DNA from: Clostridiales bacterium
GTDB taxonomy: Bacteria; Bacillota; Clostridia; Oscillospirales; CAG-272
Length of the DNA: 64,000 bases
NCBI GenBank assembly: GCA_012840355.1
Contig: DULN01000008.1
Location: 62,001-126,000, forward strand
Direction of reading: 5' to 3'
The notes beneath the pieces are model-generated. The model did not search any database. It saw nothing but the letters and a program-made list of their open reading frames with translations, and was not told the DNA's origin. A program made the position numbers and the translations under genes. Below are positions 18,060 to 26,009 of the stretch, piece after piece (within the stretch, counting starts at the first letter, position 1; each line of letters opens with the position of its first letter).

Positions 18060-18602
18060 ATGAACAAAACCCGCAGGGTGACAGTTGCCGTGGCTATATT
18101 TTTGGCTTTGGCGGTTCTTTTCGGCTGCAAGGCTGAAGATTTAGGCGAATGGGTGCCCGCCGGCATGAAGAAAATATCGACGGACATGGTCGAGTATGAC
18201 CTTTATATCCCAAAAGATTGGGAAGAGGACATATCGACCGGCGTGGTAACGGCATATGTCAGTTCTGCGGACCGCTCGTCTATCAGCATGATCGCTTTCG
18301 ACCTTGAAGACCCCAACCAAACGGTCGACGAGTATTGGGAGAATAACAAAGGTGCGTTCACCTCGTTTTTCACCGACATGCAGTTTGAGGCTGAAGGCGA
18401 GGCTACTGTGCTCGGCGGTGTAGCGGCGAGGAAATATGTATATACTGCAAGCGCGTCTGGCGTGCCGTATAAGTTTATGCAGGTCATATGCATAAAGGAA
18501 GGCACGGTTTATGTTTTCACATATACGGCGATGGCTGAAAAGTACGAGCTACATCTCCCAAGCGTGGAGAAAATCTTAGAAAACTTCAGCTTTAAGTCGT
18601 AA
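18060..18602 (+). CDS. PsbP/DUF1795-like lipoprotein
   Basis: A 180-residue secreted lipoprotein with signal MNKTRRVTVAVAIFLALAV and lipobox LFGC (Cys23). The mature part resembles PsbP/MOG1/DUF1795-type domains: a YDLYIPKDWEED strand-turn, a variable middle region, then VAARKYVYTAS and a terminal LPSVEKILENFSF helix. Such lipoproteins are common in Clostridia and lack a settled function. A consensus promoter precedes it. The cysteine desulfurase gene starts 12 bases after its stop, so the two are probably cotranscribed, though no functional link is evident. Confidence 0.7.
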   Translation: MNKTRRVTVAVAIFLALAVLFGCKAEDLGEWVPAGMKKISTDMVEYDLYIPKDWEEDISTGVVTAYVSSADRSSISMIAFDLEDPNQTVDEYWENNKGAFTSFFTDMQFEAEGEATVLGGVAARKYVYTASASGVPYKFMQVICIKEGTVYVFTYTAMAEKYELHLPSVEKILENFSFKS

Positions 18603-18614
18603 CCCGAGGGCAAA

Positions 18615-19787
18615 ATGGCGATATACCTTGACTATGCCGCCACCACCCCGATGCTGCCGGCTGCCGCGGAGGTGATGGCGGATATTTGCGCAAATGTTTG
18701 GGGCAACCCCTCGTCGGTCCATTCGGCGGGGCTTGCCGCGCGGGCTGCAGTCGAGCGCGCGCGTGAGCTTGTGCTCGCGCTGCTTGGGGCGGGGCGGGGC
18801 GACGCGGGCATGTTGGTGTTCACCGGCAGCGGCACGGAGGCTAGCAATCTCGCGATATTTGGCGTCGCGCGCTCAAAGCGCTGGAAGAGCAGGCCTGCCA
18901 TACTCACCACCGACAGCGAGCACCCGTCGGTAGAGGAGCCGCTGCGCGCGCTCGAGCGCGAAGGCTACATTGTTGAGCGCATACCAACAAAGGGCGGTGT
19001 GCTCGATTTCGAAGCGCTCGATGAGGCGATTTTTAGACATAAAAATATAGTGCTCGCGAGCTTTATGCTCGTCAACAACGAGACAGGCGCGGTATATGAC
19101 GTGGCAAAGGCGTTTTCGATGATAAAGCGCGTGCAGCCGGACGCGGTGACACACTGTGACGCTGTGCAGGGCTTCGGCAAGCTTAGCTTTACGCCTTCGG
19201 TGCTTGGTGCCGACCTTGTCACGGTCAGCGCGCATAAGCTTGGCGGGCCGAAAGGCGCCGGCGCGCTTTATATCTCAAAGCCCGTGATTGTGGCTAAAAA
19301 AATCGTGCCGCTTGTATACGGCGGCGGACAGGAGAACGGGTACAGGTCCGGCACAGAAAACGTAGCCGCGATAGCGGGTTTTGGCGCGGCAGCAGAGTTT
19401 CACCTATCCGCTGGCACGCGCGAGCGCTTCTGCAAGGCGACAAAGCCGCTGCTCGAGCTGCTTGAGCAAAATTTGCCCGAAGGCGCAAGGCTTAACACCC
19501 CGCTCGGCGAGCATATGCCGCATATCGCGAGCATAACGGTGCCGGGCATAAAAAGCGAAGTTATGCTGCGCTACCTTTCGGGCCGGGGGATATACGTCTC
19601 AAGCGGTTCGGCTTGCTCGTCAAGGCACCGCGGTATAAGCCGGACGCTGCTCGCTTTCGGGCTTTCCGAAAATGAAGCCGACTGCACTATCCGGGTCAGC
19701 TTTTCGGATGCGACCGGGAAAGACGAGATACTTGAGTTTGCTGCGGCTTTACGCGATGGGATGGCTTCGATCGCAAAAATTAGGTAA
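18615..19787 (+). CDS. Cysteine desulfurase, NifS/IscS family
   Basis: A 390-residue PLP enzyme that takes sulfur from cysteine for Fe-S clusters or thio-modification. It opens with IYLDYAATTPM. The cofactor Lys is K208 in SAHKLGGPKGAGAL and the persulfide-carrying Cys is C334 in SSGSACSS. The length is normal. There is no iscU, thiI or mnmA gene beside it, so I give no precise symbol. It starts at ATG 18615, twelve bases after the lipoprotein gene, and a terminator follows its stop. Confidence 0.92.
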   Translation: MAIYLDYAATTPMLPAAAEVMADICANVWGNPSSVHSAGLAARAAVERARELVLALLGAGRGDAGMLVFTGSGTEASNLAIFGVARSKRWKSRPAILTTDSEHPSVEEPLRALEREGYIVERIPTKGGVLDFEALDEAIFRHKNIVLASFMLVNNETGAVYDVAKAFSMIKRVQPDAVTHCDAVQGFGKLSFTPSVLGADLVTVSAHKLGGPKGAGALYISKPVIVAKKIVPLVYGGGQENGYRSGTENVAAIAGFGAAAEFHLSAGTRERFCKATKPLLELLEQNLPEGARLNTPLGEHMPHIASITVPGIKSEVMLRYLSGRGIYVSSGSACSSRHRGISRTLLAFGLSENEADCTIRVSFSDATGKDEILEFAAALRDGMASIAKIR

Positions 19788-19789
19788 AG

Positions 19790-19819
19790 TCACCCCGATT
19801 AGGGGTGATTTTTATTTTT
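19790..19819 (+). terminator. Intrinsic terminator after the desulfurase gene
   Basis: A perfect stem tcacccc (19790-19796) / ggggtga (19802-19808), loop gatta, then TTTTTATTTTT. Confidence 0.9.
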
Positions 19820-19827
19820 GTTATGTG

Positions 19828-19881
19828 TTGACTAGCCTCCGGCGCTGTGATAGCATTAACATACCAAATATTCCGGAGGCT
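19828..19881 (+). promoter_or_regulatory. Mannosidase promoter with a split inverted repeat covering the RBS
   Basis: TTGACT (19828-19833), a 17-base spacer and TAGCAT (19851-19856) form a plausible promoter. The nine bases agcctccgg at 19834-19842, inside the spacer, are the exact reverse complement of ccggaggct at 19873-19881, which contains the GGAGG of the GH38 gene. Transcripts begun at this promoter would lack the left arm, whereas read-through RNA from upstream would contain both arms and hide the RBS. Confidence 0.55.
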
Positions 19882-19885
19882 CAAT

Positions 19886-22285
19886 ATGGACGGTGAAAAG
19901 AAGGTTTATTACGCAATCGGCAACGCCCATCTTGACCCGGTATGGCAATGGCGCTGGACCGAGGGCTATGCGGAGGCAAAAGCGACCTTCCGCTCGGCGC
20001 TTGACAGGATAAAAGAGTTTGGCGATTTCGTTTTCACCTGCTCGTCGGCGTCGGTCTACGCATATATAGAGGAAAGCGCTCCCGAGATGTTCGAGGAGAT
20101 AAAACGGCGCGTCGCCGAAGGGCGGTGGGTGATTGTCGGCGGTTGGTGGGTGCAGCCGGACTGCAATTTGCCGTCCGGCGAGGCTTATTGCCGCCAGAGC
20201 CTATACTCGCAGCGATATTTTAAGTCGCGGTTCGGTGTCACGGCGCGGGTCGGCTACAATGTCGACTCTTTCGGGCACAACTACATGCTGCCGCAGATAC
20301 TAAAGAAAAGCGGCATGGACTACTATGTCTTCATGCGTCCCGGCGAGCATGAAAAGCATCTTGAAACCGACCTTTTCCGCTGGACTTCGCCCGACGGCAG
20401 CTCGGTTTTAGCTTATCGGCTAGGCGAACCGTATTGCGCGAACTTCGATACCGACGAGGAGCTTGAGCGCAGCCTGAGGCGTAGCGAGGCTAACCACCGC
20501 CCCGACCGGCCAGAGCGCATGTTCTTTTACGGCGTCGGCAACCATGGCGGCGGGCCGACGGTAAAAAACATCGAGGCACTGATCCGGCTACGCGAGTCGG
20601 GCAAAGCTGAGGTTATATTCTGCGGACCGGACAGGTTTTTCGAAGATGTCCAAAAGTGTTATGGCAGCGAGATTCCGGCATATACCGACGACCTGCAGCA
20701 CCACGCGAGCGGGTGCTACTCGGCGGTATCCGAGATTAAGGCTCTTAACCGCCGCTGCGAGATGGAGCTGCTTGCGGCGGAAGTATACTCTGTGCTTGCT
20801 GCAAAGCTTCTCGGAAGGGATATACCAAACGATAAGCTCGAGCAAGCTTGGCGCAACGTCTTGTTTAACCAGTTCCACGACTCGCTCGGCGGCTGCAGCA
20901 TTAGGGAAGTTTACGACGACGCGCGTATCTTTGCGGGCGAGCCGCTCGCGATAGCCGCGAAATTAGAAAACGCCGCGCTTCAGTCGATTTCATGGGCGGT
21001 CGACACTATGAAGTTTCATACGCCTATATTTGTCTTCAACCCCCACCCGTGGGAAGTCACGCAGCTGGTGCGGGTCAACCACCGTTACCGCGGCGGCGTG
21101 ACCGCGCCCGACGGCAGGCGTATCCCGGCGCAGTATATCCGCTCGTCGACTGAGCCTTGCACCGGTCAGCCGGACCTGATTTTCCTCGCTACCGTCCCCG
21201 CATATGGCTTTGCGGTCTACGACGTGCACGGCTCGCCGGACGCTGAGCCGGAGGTTGAGCCGCCGCGCGCAAGCGGCAATGTGCTTGAAAACGCCTACTT
21301 GCGCTTCGAGTTTGAGCCACACACCGGCTATATGCGCTCAATGTACGACAAAATTGCCGGCAGGGAGCTTCTTTCCGGCATGGGAGCGGTGCCGGTGGTT
21401 GTAGACGAGTTTTACCACGACACCTGGAGCCACGGTAAAAACTTCTTTGACAAGGATATCGCGCGGTTTTCCGATGCCGAGATAACCGTTCTCGAAAACG
21501 GCCCGGTCCGCGCGACCTTAAAAGTCGAAAGCCGCTATAACAAATCGACGCTGACGCAGTATTTCTCGCTTGACTACGCCTCGCGCACGCTCAGCGTGAG
21601 CGCGAAGGTCGACTGGCATGAAAAGCATAAAATGCTAAAGCTGCGCTGGCCGGTTGCGGTAAAGGAGCCACGCGCTTTCTACGAGGTGCCGTTCGGCTGG
21701 ATTGAGCGCCCCTGCGACGGCGAAGAAGAGCCGGGGCAGCAGTGGGTTGCCGTCCGTGGCAAAGATTTTGGCATGGCACTTTTGAATGACAGTAAATACA
21801 GCTTTTCTATAAAAGGATGCGAGCTGAACCTGACCGTCGTGCGCAGCCCAATCTACGGCGACCATGGGAACGTGCGCTCGCCTGAAGCCGAGTTTACCGA
21901 CCAGGGCGAGCACCGGTTTGAATATGAGCTAATGCCCGTCTATCCCGAAACGGGCTTTGGCGAGATAACCCGACGCGCGCGCCAGCTTAATAAGAAACTG
22001 ACCTACATTGCGGAAAACCGCCATGAGGGAAAAATAAAAGAGCCGCATTACTCCGGCGTTGAAATTGATGCGCCAAACGTCATAATCACCGCGGTCAAAG
22101 CCGCCGAGGACGGGCGCGGCATGATAGTGCGCGCGTTTGAAAGCGACGGCAAAGCGGTGACCGTGCGCATAAGCTGCCCGCTTGCCGGGCTTTTTGCCGA
22201 CGTGAGCTTTTCGCCGCACGAGGTGCGCACGTTGCGCGTGGTGGATGGGGAATATAAAGAAACGCTTATAACGGAGCTTGAATGA
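19886..22285 (+). CDS. Alpha-mannosidase, glycoside hydrolase family 38
   Basis: A 799-residue GH38 enzyme. Zinc ligands are His15 and Asp17 in NAHLDPVWQW, Asp127 in YNVDSFGHN (which is also the nucleophile) and the His of NQFHDSLGG. The middle helical domain and C-terminal beta-sandwich domains are complete. I start at ATG 19886, five bases after GGAGGC; upstream in-frame codons precede the RBS. No signal peptide is seen, so it should act on imported oligosaccharides in the cytoplasm. The ROK kinase gene begins at its stop, suggesting release and phosphorylation of mannose or a related sugar. Confidence 0.92.
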   Translation: MDGEKKVYYAIGNAHLDPVWQWRWTEGYAEAKATFRSALDRIKEFGDFVFTCSSASVYAYIEESAPEMFEEIKRRVAEGRWVIVGGWWVQPDCNLPSGEAYCRQSLYSQRYFKSRFGVTARVGYNVDSFGHNYMLPQILKKSGMDYYVFMRPGEHEKHLETDLFRWTSPDGSSVLAYRLGEPYCANFDTDEELERSLRRSEANHRPDRPERMFFYGVGNHGGGPTVKNIEALIRLRESGKAEVIFCGPDRFFEDVQKCYGSEIPAYTDDLQHHASGCYSAVSEIKALNRRCEMELLAAEVYSVLAAKLLGRDIPNDKLEQAWRNVLFNQFHDSLGGCSIREVYDDARIFAGEPLAIAAKLENAALQSISWAVDTMKFHTPIFVFNPHPWEVTQLVRVNHRYRGGVTAPDGRRIPAQYIRSSTEPCTGQPDLIFLATVPAYGFAVYDVHGSPDAEPEVEPPRASGNVLENAYLRFEFEPHTGYMRSMYDKIAGRELLSGMGAVPVVVDEFYHDTWSHGKNFFDKDIARFSDAEITVLENGPVRATLKVESRYNKSTLTQYFSLDYASRTLSVSAKVDWHEKHKMLKLRWPVAVKEPRAFYEVPFGWIERPCDGEEEPGQQWVAVRGKDFGMALLNDSKYSFSIKGCELNLTVVRSPIYGDHGNVRSPEAEFTDQGEHRFEYELMPVYPETGFGEITRRARQLNKKLTYIAENRHEGKIKEPHYSGVEIDAPNVIITAVKAAEDGRGMIVRAFESDGKAVTVRISCPLAGLFADVSFSPHEVRTLRVVDGEYKETLITELE

Positions 22286-22286
22286 A

Positions 22287-23240
22287 ATGCTTTTAGGACT
22301 TGATATCGGCGGGACCAAATGCGCAGTCTCGGTCGGCGAGGTTTATGAAGGCGATATCAAAATTGTCGCTAAAAAGCGGTTTGATACCCCACACGGGCTG
22401 CCGCGCGAGGAGATTATAGCGCGGCTTTGCGATATGGTGGCTGAGCTATTTGACCCTTCGGTAGAGGCAATAGGTGTCTCCTGCGGCGGCCCTCTCGACA
22501 GCGAAATAGGGCTAATACTTTCGCCCCCGAACCTGCCCGGCTGGGATGGGATACCGATAACGAAAGCTCTATCGGAGAGGTTCGGAGTGCCTGCCGCGAT
22601 CCAAAACGACGCCAACGCCTGCGCGATGGCGGAGCACCGCTATGGCGTGGGGAAGGGCACAAAAAACATGGTTTTCCTCACGTTCGGAACCGGCATGGGC
22701 GCAGGGCTTATACTAAACGGGAAAATATATACCGGTGCAAACGATATGGCAGGCGAGGTAGGGCATATCCGCATGGCTCCGTACGGCCCGGTGGGATACG
22801 GCAAATCGGGCAGCTTTGAAGGCTTTTGCAGCGGCGGGGGTATAGCCCAGCTTGGGCGGATTGTCGCGCTTGAGCGGATACAGCGCGGGGAACCACCAAA
22901 GTTTTGCCCCGATATTGAGTCGCTTTCGAAAATAACTGCAAAGACAATTGCCGAAGCCGCCGACGCAGGCGACGAGGCGGCAGCGGAAGTATACAGGATT
23001 TGCGGAGAAATGCTAGGCCGCGGGCTGGCGGTGCTGGTCGACATATTAAACCCCGAGCTTATCGTCATCGGCAGCATTTTTGCGCGCAGCGGGCACCTAT
23101 TGCGCGAGGCTATGGAGCGCGAGCTTCGTCGCGAAGCTTTGCCTCGCTCGCTTGAAGCCTGCCGCATCGTGCCCGCTGCGCTGGGCGAGGAGATTGGCGA
23201 CTACGCCGCGCTCGCAGTGGCGGAGTCGGCGCTAATGTAA
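22287..23240 (+). CDS. ROK-family sugar kinase without the usual zinc-binding cysteines
   Basis: A 317-residue ROK protein. The ATP phosphate motif is LLGLDIGGTKCAV and the substrate region contains QNDANACAMAEHRYG with the catalytic Asp. GEVGHIRM keeps the His, but the normal C-x-C-G-x2-G-C zinc loop after it is replaced by GPVGYGKSGSFEGFCSG. I choose ATG 22287, eleven bases after GGAG; TTG 22278 overlaps the mannosidase gene and is less likely. It is probably a glucokinase- or mannokinase-like enzyme working on the GH38 product. Some clostridial ROK kinases also lack zinc. Confidence 0.85.
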   Translation: MLLGLDIGGTKCAVSVGEVYEGDIKIVAKKRFDTPHGLPREEIIARLCDMVAELFDPSVEAIGVSCGGPLDSEIGLILSPPNLPGWDGIPITKALSERFGVPAAIQNDANACAMAEHRYGVGKGTKNMVFLTFGTGMGAGLILNGKIYTGANDMAGEVGHIRMAPYGPVGYGKSGSFEGFCSGGGIAQLGRIVALERIQRGEPPKFCPDIESLSKITAKTIAEAADAGDEAAAEVYRICGEMLGRGLAVLVDILNPELIVIGSIFARSGHLLREAMERELRREALPRSLEACRIVPAALGEEIGDYAALAVAESALM

Positions 23241-23299
23241 AGCTTTTAGCTTGCCGTGACGGATTTATTGTAACGCGTTATGCTTTACGGGGCATTTGC

Positions 23300-23590
23300 T
23301 GGGAAGATACGTCCGCATGCTGTGTAAAGAGAATTGCTTGCGCACAGCTTGCGCTCGCGTTTGTCTCGCCGCAAAATTACCTGCCGCTGATGATATGCGC
23401 GAGGTTCACGCAGCATTTCAACGGCATCGGGCAAAACGAAAGTTACGCTAATTTCCGGTATATCTTGATCCCCAAAGAGGACAGAATAACATACACATCG
23501 CTTTATCAGCTTGTGTTTAACGCAGGAAACCTCGCGCTTGCGACGTTTGAGTTTTGGATGGAAAAAAATACGACCCACGGCAAAATGTAA
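23300..23590 (+). pseudogene. Decayed C-terminal part of an MFS-type transporter
   Basis: One open frame reads through this stretch without a plausible start. It encodes IACAQLALAFVSPQNYLPL, then FRYILIPKEDRITYTSLYQL and FNAGNLALATFEFW, ending in TAA at 23588-23590. The 'IP.EDR..Y.S.Y......N' pattern resembles the middle of major facilitator sugar or drug carriers just after a helix. The rest of a transporter, usually about 400 residues, is missing on both sides. The gap sits after the GH38-ROK operon, where a sugar carrier would fit. Confidence 0.4.
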
Positions 23591-23633
23591 AACATTAATA
23601 AGACGGAGCTTGAGAAAAAATTAACGCTAATGC

Positions 23634-23662
23634 TTGACAAATAGAAAGGGCTTAAGTATAAT
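23634..23662 (+). promoter_or_regulatory. Consensus promoter of the DUF177-rpmF unit
   Basis: TTGACA (23634-23639), 17 bases and TATAAT (23657-23662). Predicted initiation near 23669 makes the ATG at 23670 unlikely and favours ATG 23691 as the start of the next gene. Confidence 0.88.
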
Positions 23663-23690
23663 ACTTATTATGGCATTACCGAGTGATAAA

Positions 23691-24230
23691 ATGGTTATAA
23701 ATAGCGGCGAGAAAATAGATCTCAGCGCCCTTTTGGCGGGCGAAATACTCTGTTTGCCTTTTGAGTTTAGGCTGAAAGATTTCAGCCCGGGCAAAGGGTA
23801 TGTGGATATTGAGCCTATCGGCGACGTAATTATAGACGGCCGCATAATAAACAATGAAGGGTATATTAGGCTCGAGGCAGTGCTTACAATGCATTACCGT
23901 ACCGCCTGCGCGCGCTGTGCGGTGGAGCTTGAGCGCACATTGCACGTCCCGGTAGAGCGGGTCATCGCCACACAAGCGCAAGTCGAAGGCGCTGAAGACG
24001 CCGACGATTATCTCATTTTGGAAGGCGAAGCGCTCGACCTTGCGCCGCTGGCCACCGAAGAGGTATACCTCGGTCTGCCGATGCGCGAGCTGTGCTCGGA
24101 GGATTGCCGCGGCCTGTGCCCGAAATGCGGCAAAAACTTAAACGAAGGCCCCTGCTCCTGCCCGGAGCGCGAACCCGATCCGCGGCTCGCGATCCTCTCA
24201 AAGTGGAGCGAGAAATATAACAACGACTGA
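23691..24230 (+). CDS. DUF177 / YceD family protein
   Basis: A 179-residue acidic protein of the YceD/DUF177 family, encoded before rpmF as in most bacteria. The middle has YRTACARCAVELERTL, and the C-terminus adds a four-cysteine-type segment CSEDCRGLCPKCGKNLNEG followed by CSC, which should bind zinc. Members have been linked to 23S rRNA or ribosome accumulation, with details unclear. I choose ATG 23691 with GAGTGAT upstream, because the promoter would place the RNA start about base 23669. The rpmF gene follows by 30 bases. Confidence 0.85.
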   Translation: MVINSGEKIDLSALLAGEILCLPFEFRLKDFSPGKGYVDIEPIGDVIIDGRIINNEGYIRLEAVLTMHYRTACARCAVELERTLHVPVERVIATQAQVEGAEDADDYLILEGEALDLAPLATEEVYLGLPMRELCSEDCRGLCPKCGKNLNEGPCSCPEREPDPRLAILSKWSEKYNND

Positions 24231-24260
24231 CAACGCGTTTACAGAAGGAGGATCACGGAT

Positions 24261-24446
24261 ATGGCGGTTCCCAAGAGAAAGACGTCGAAAGCAAGGCGCG
24301 ACAAAAGGCGCGCTAGTACCTGGAAGCTTGAGATGCCCGGCATGGTTAAGTGCCCCAAGTGCGGCGAGTACAAGCTGTCGCACCGGGTATGCACTTCTTG
24401 CGGCACCTATAACGGCAAAGAAGTCCTCAAAGTCGAAGAAGCTTAA
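24261..24446 (+). CDS. rpmF: 50S ribosomal protein L32
   Basis: A 61-residue L32. It begins [18 protein letters not shown] and has the zinc-binding ribbon CPKCGEYK...CTSCGTY. It is full length. AGAAGGAGGATC is a strong RBS placed 7 bases before ATG 24261. It is cotranscribed with the DUF177 gene, the usual arrangement. The zinc form contrasts with cysteine-free paralogues that some Firmicutes use in zinc shortage. Confidence 0.97.
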   Translation: MAVPKRKTSKARRDKRRASTWKLEMPGMVKCPKCGEYKLSHRVCTSCGTYNGKEVLKVEEA

Positions 24447-24501
24447 GGTACAAAGCATTTTGCCGGACAACTCCAGACCGGACGAGTTCGGCTACATAAA
24501 A

Positions 24502-24557
24502 GGCCGAGGCGATCGGCCACGAGGCGTGTATCGATCATGTATCGTACACGCCTTTGT
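24502..24557 (+). terminator. Two tandem hairpins after rpmF
   Basis: The first stem is ggccga (24502-24507) / tcggcc (24513-24518). The second is aggcgtgta (24522-24530) / tacacgcct (24545-24553), extended by cgat/atcg inside, and is followed by TTTGTT. The second is a probable terminator with a weak T-tract. Confidence 0.55.
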
Positions 24558-24625
24558 TAGCGGAAGGGACAATTGCATTTTTTGTTTTGCCTAAAGTTTT
24601 GACACAAGGAAGGCGGCGGGAAGGC

Positions 24626-25933
24626 GTGGTTGAAATATACGCTGTGGAGCCGGGTTCGCTGGCGGAGCTTGCCGGGCTGCGCCCCGGCGATTTTCTTATT
24701 TCAATAAACGGGCACGAGATTGCCGATGTGCTCGACTACAGGTTCTATCTTGCAGAGTCTAAGGTCACGTTGAAGATTCACCGCGGGCCAGAGCTTTTTG
24801 ATGTGACTATAAAAAAGGGCGAGTACGAGGACATCGGGCTCGAGTTTCAAAGCTACCTCATGGACGAGATGCGAAGGTGCCGCAACAAGTGCATTTTTTG
24901 CTTTATCGACCAACTCCCGCCCGGTATGCGCGAAAGCCTTTACTTCAAAGACGATGACGCGCGCATGTCGTTTCTGCTTGGCAACTACATCACGCTTACG
25001 AATCTTACAGAAAAGGACGTCGAGCGCATAATACTAATGCGCACCTCGCCGCTGAACATATCGGTCCACACGACAAACCCCGAGTTGCGCGTTAAAATGC
25101 TGCAGAATAAGCGCGCGGGGAACGTCCTTGCGCTTATGCGCCGGTTCGCGAAGGCGAATATTAAGATGAACTGCCAGATAGTGCTCTGCAAAGGCGTCAA
25201 TGACGAGGAGGAGCTAGACCGGACGATGGCCGACCTTGCCTCGCTGTGGCCGGCGGTGCAGAGCGTGTCGGTTGTGCCGGCGGGGCTTACCAAATACCGC
25301 GAGGGGCTTTTCCCGCTCGAGCCTTACTCTCCGGAGGAATGCGCGAGGATTATCGGGCAGGTGTCGGCTTTCGCCGAGCGCTGCATGAAAAAGCACAAGT
25401 CGCGCATATTCTTTTGCGCAGACGAGCTATACGTCAAAGCAGGGCTTCCCATACCGCCCGCCGAAGACTATGAAGGCTACCCGCAGCTTGAAAACGGCGT
25501 AGGGATGCTGCGCTTGATGCAGGACGAGTTCGACGCGGCGTTGCGTGGGCTTGACGGCAAAAGGCTCGTACTGCCGCGCGACGTCTCGATTGCCACCGGC
25601 GAGGCGGCGTACGGTTTTATCTGCGGATTGGTGGACGCCCTTCGGGCGCGTTTCCCAGGGCTTATTTGCAAGGTATATAAAATTAAAAACGATTTTTTCG
25701 GGGAGAATATAACCGTAGCGGGGCTTATTACCGGGATTGACCTTTACAGGCAGCTGTGTGGCAAGCATCTCGGCGATGCGCTGTTTTTGCCGAAAACGAT
25801 GTTGCGCAGCGACGGGGACATGTTCCTCGACTCGATGACGCACGAGGAGCTCTCAAAGCTGCTAGGCGTAAAAATAGAATTTGTAGATATAGATGGTTAT
25901 GAGTTCGCCTATAAAATTTTAGGCGAGCTATGA
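24626..25933 (+). CDS. DUF512 radical-SAM-like iron-sulfur protein with PDZ domain
   Basis: A 435-residue protein. The PDZ-like N-terminus VEPGSLAELAGLRPGDFLISING (about 8-29) is followed by Cys85, Cys89 and Cys92 (CRNKCIFC), then FIDQLPPGMRESLYFKDDD and GNYITLTNL, all hallmarks of the DUF512 family. The three cysteines match a radical-SAM [4Fe-4S] motif. The biochemical role is unknown. Homology starts right after GTG 24626, with AAGGAAGG twelve bases upstream. In many Clostridia this gene stands just before der, as here. Confidence 0.85.
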   Translation: MVEIYAVEPGSLAELAGLRPGDFLISINGHEIADVLDYRFYLAESKVTLKIHRGPELFDVTIKKGEYEDIGLEFQSYLMDEMRRCRNKCIFCFIDQLPPGMRESLYFKDDDARMSFLLGNYITLTNLTEKDVERIILMRTSPLNISVHTTNPELRVKMLQNKRAGNVLALMRRFAKANIKMNCQIVLCKGVNDEEELDRTMADLASLWPAVQSVSVVPAGLTKYREGLFPLEPYSPEECARIIGQVSAFAERCMKKHKSRIFFCADELYVKAGLPIPPAEDYEGYPQLENGVGMLRLMQDEFDAALRGLDGKRLVLPRDVSIATGEAAYGFICGLVDALRARFPGLICKVYKIKNDFFGENITVAGLITGIDLYRQLCGKHLGDALFLPKTMLRSDGDMFLDSMTHEELSKLLGVKIEFVDIDGYEFAYKILGEL

Positions 25934-26009
25934 CGTAACGAAGCGGGGCATCTTGGGTATTAAGAAGTGACGGAGCGCCCCGACGGAAAAATGCGGGAAG
26001 GGATTGAGT

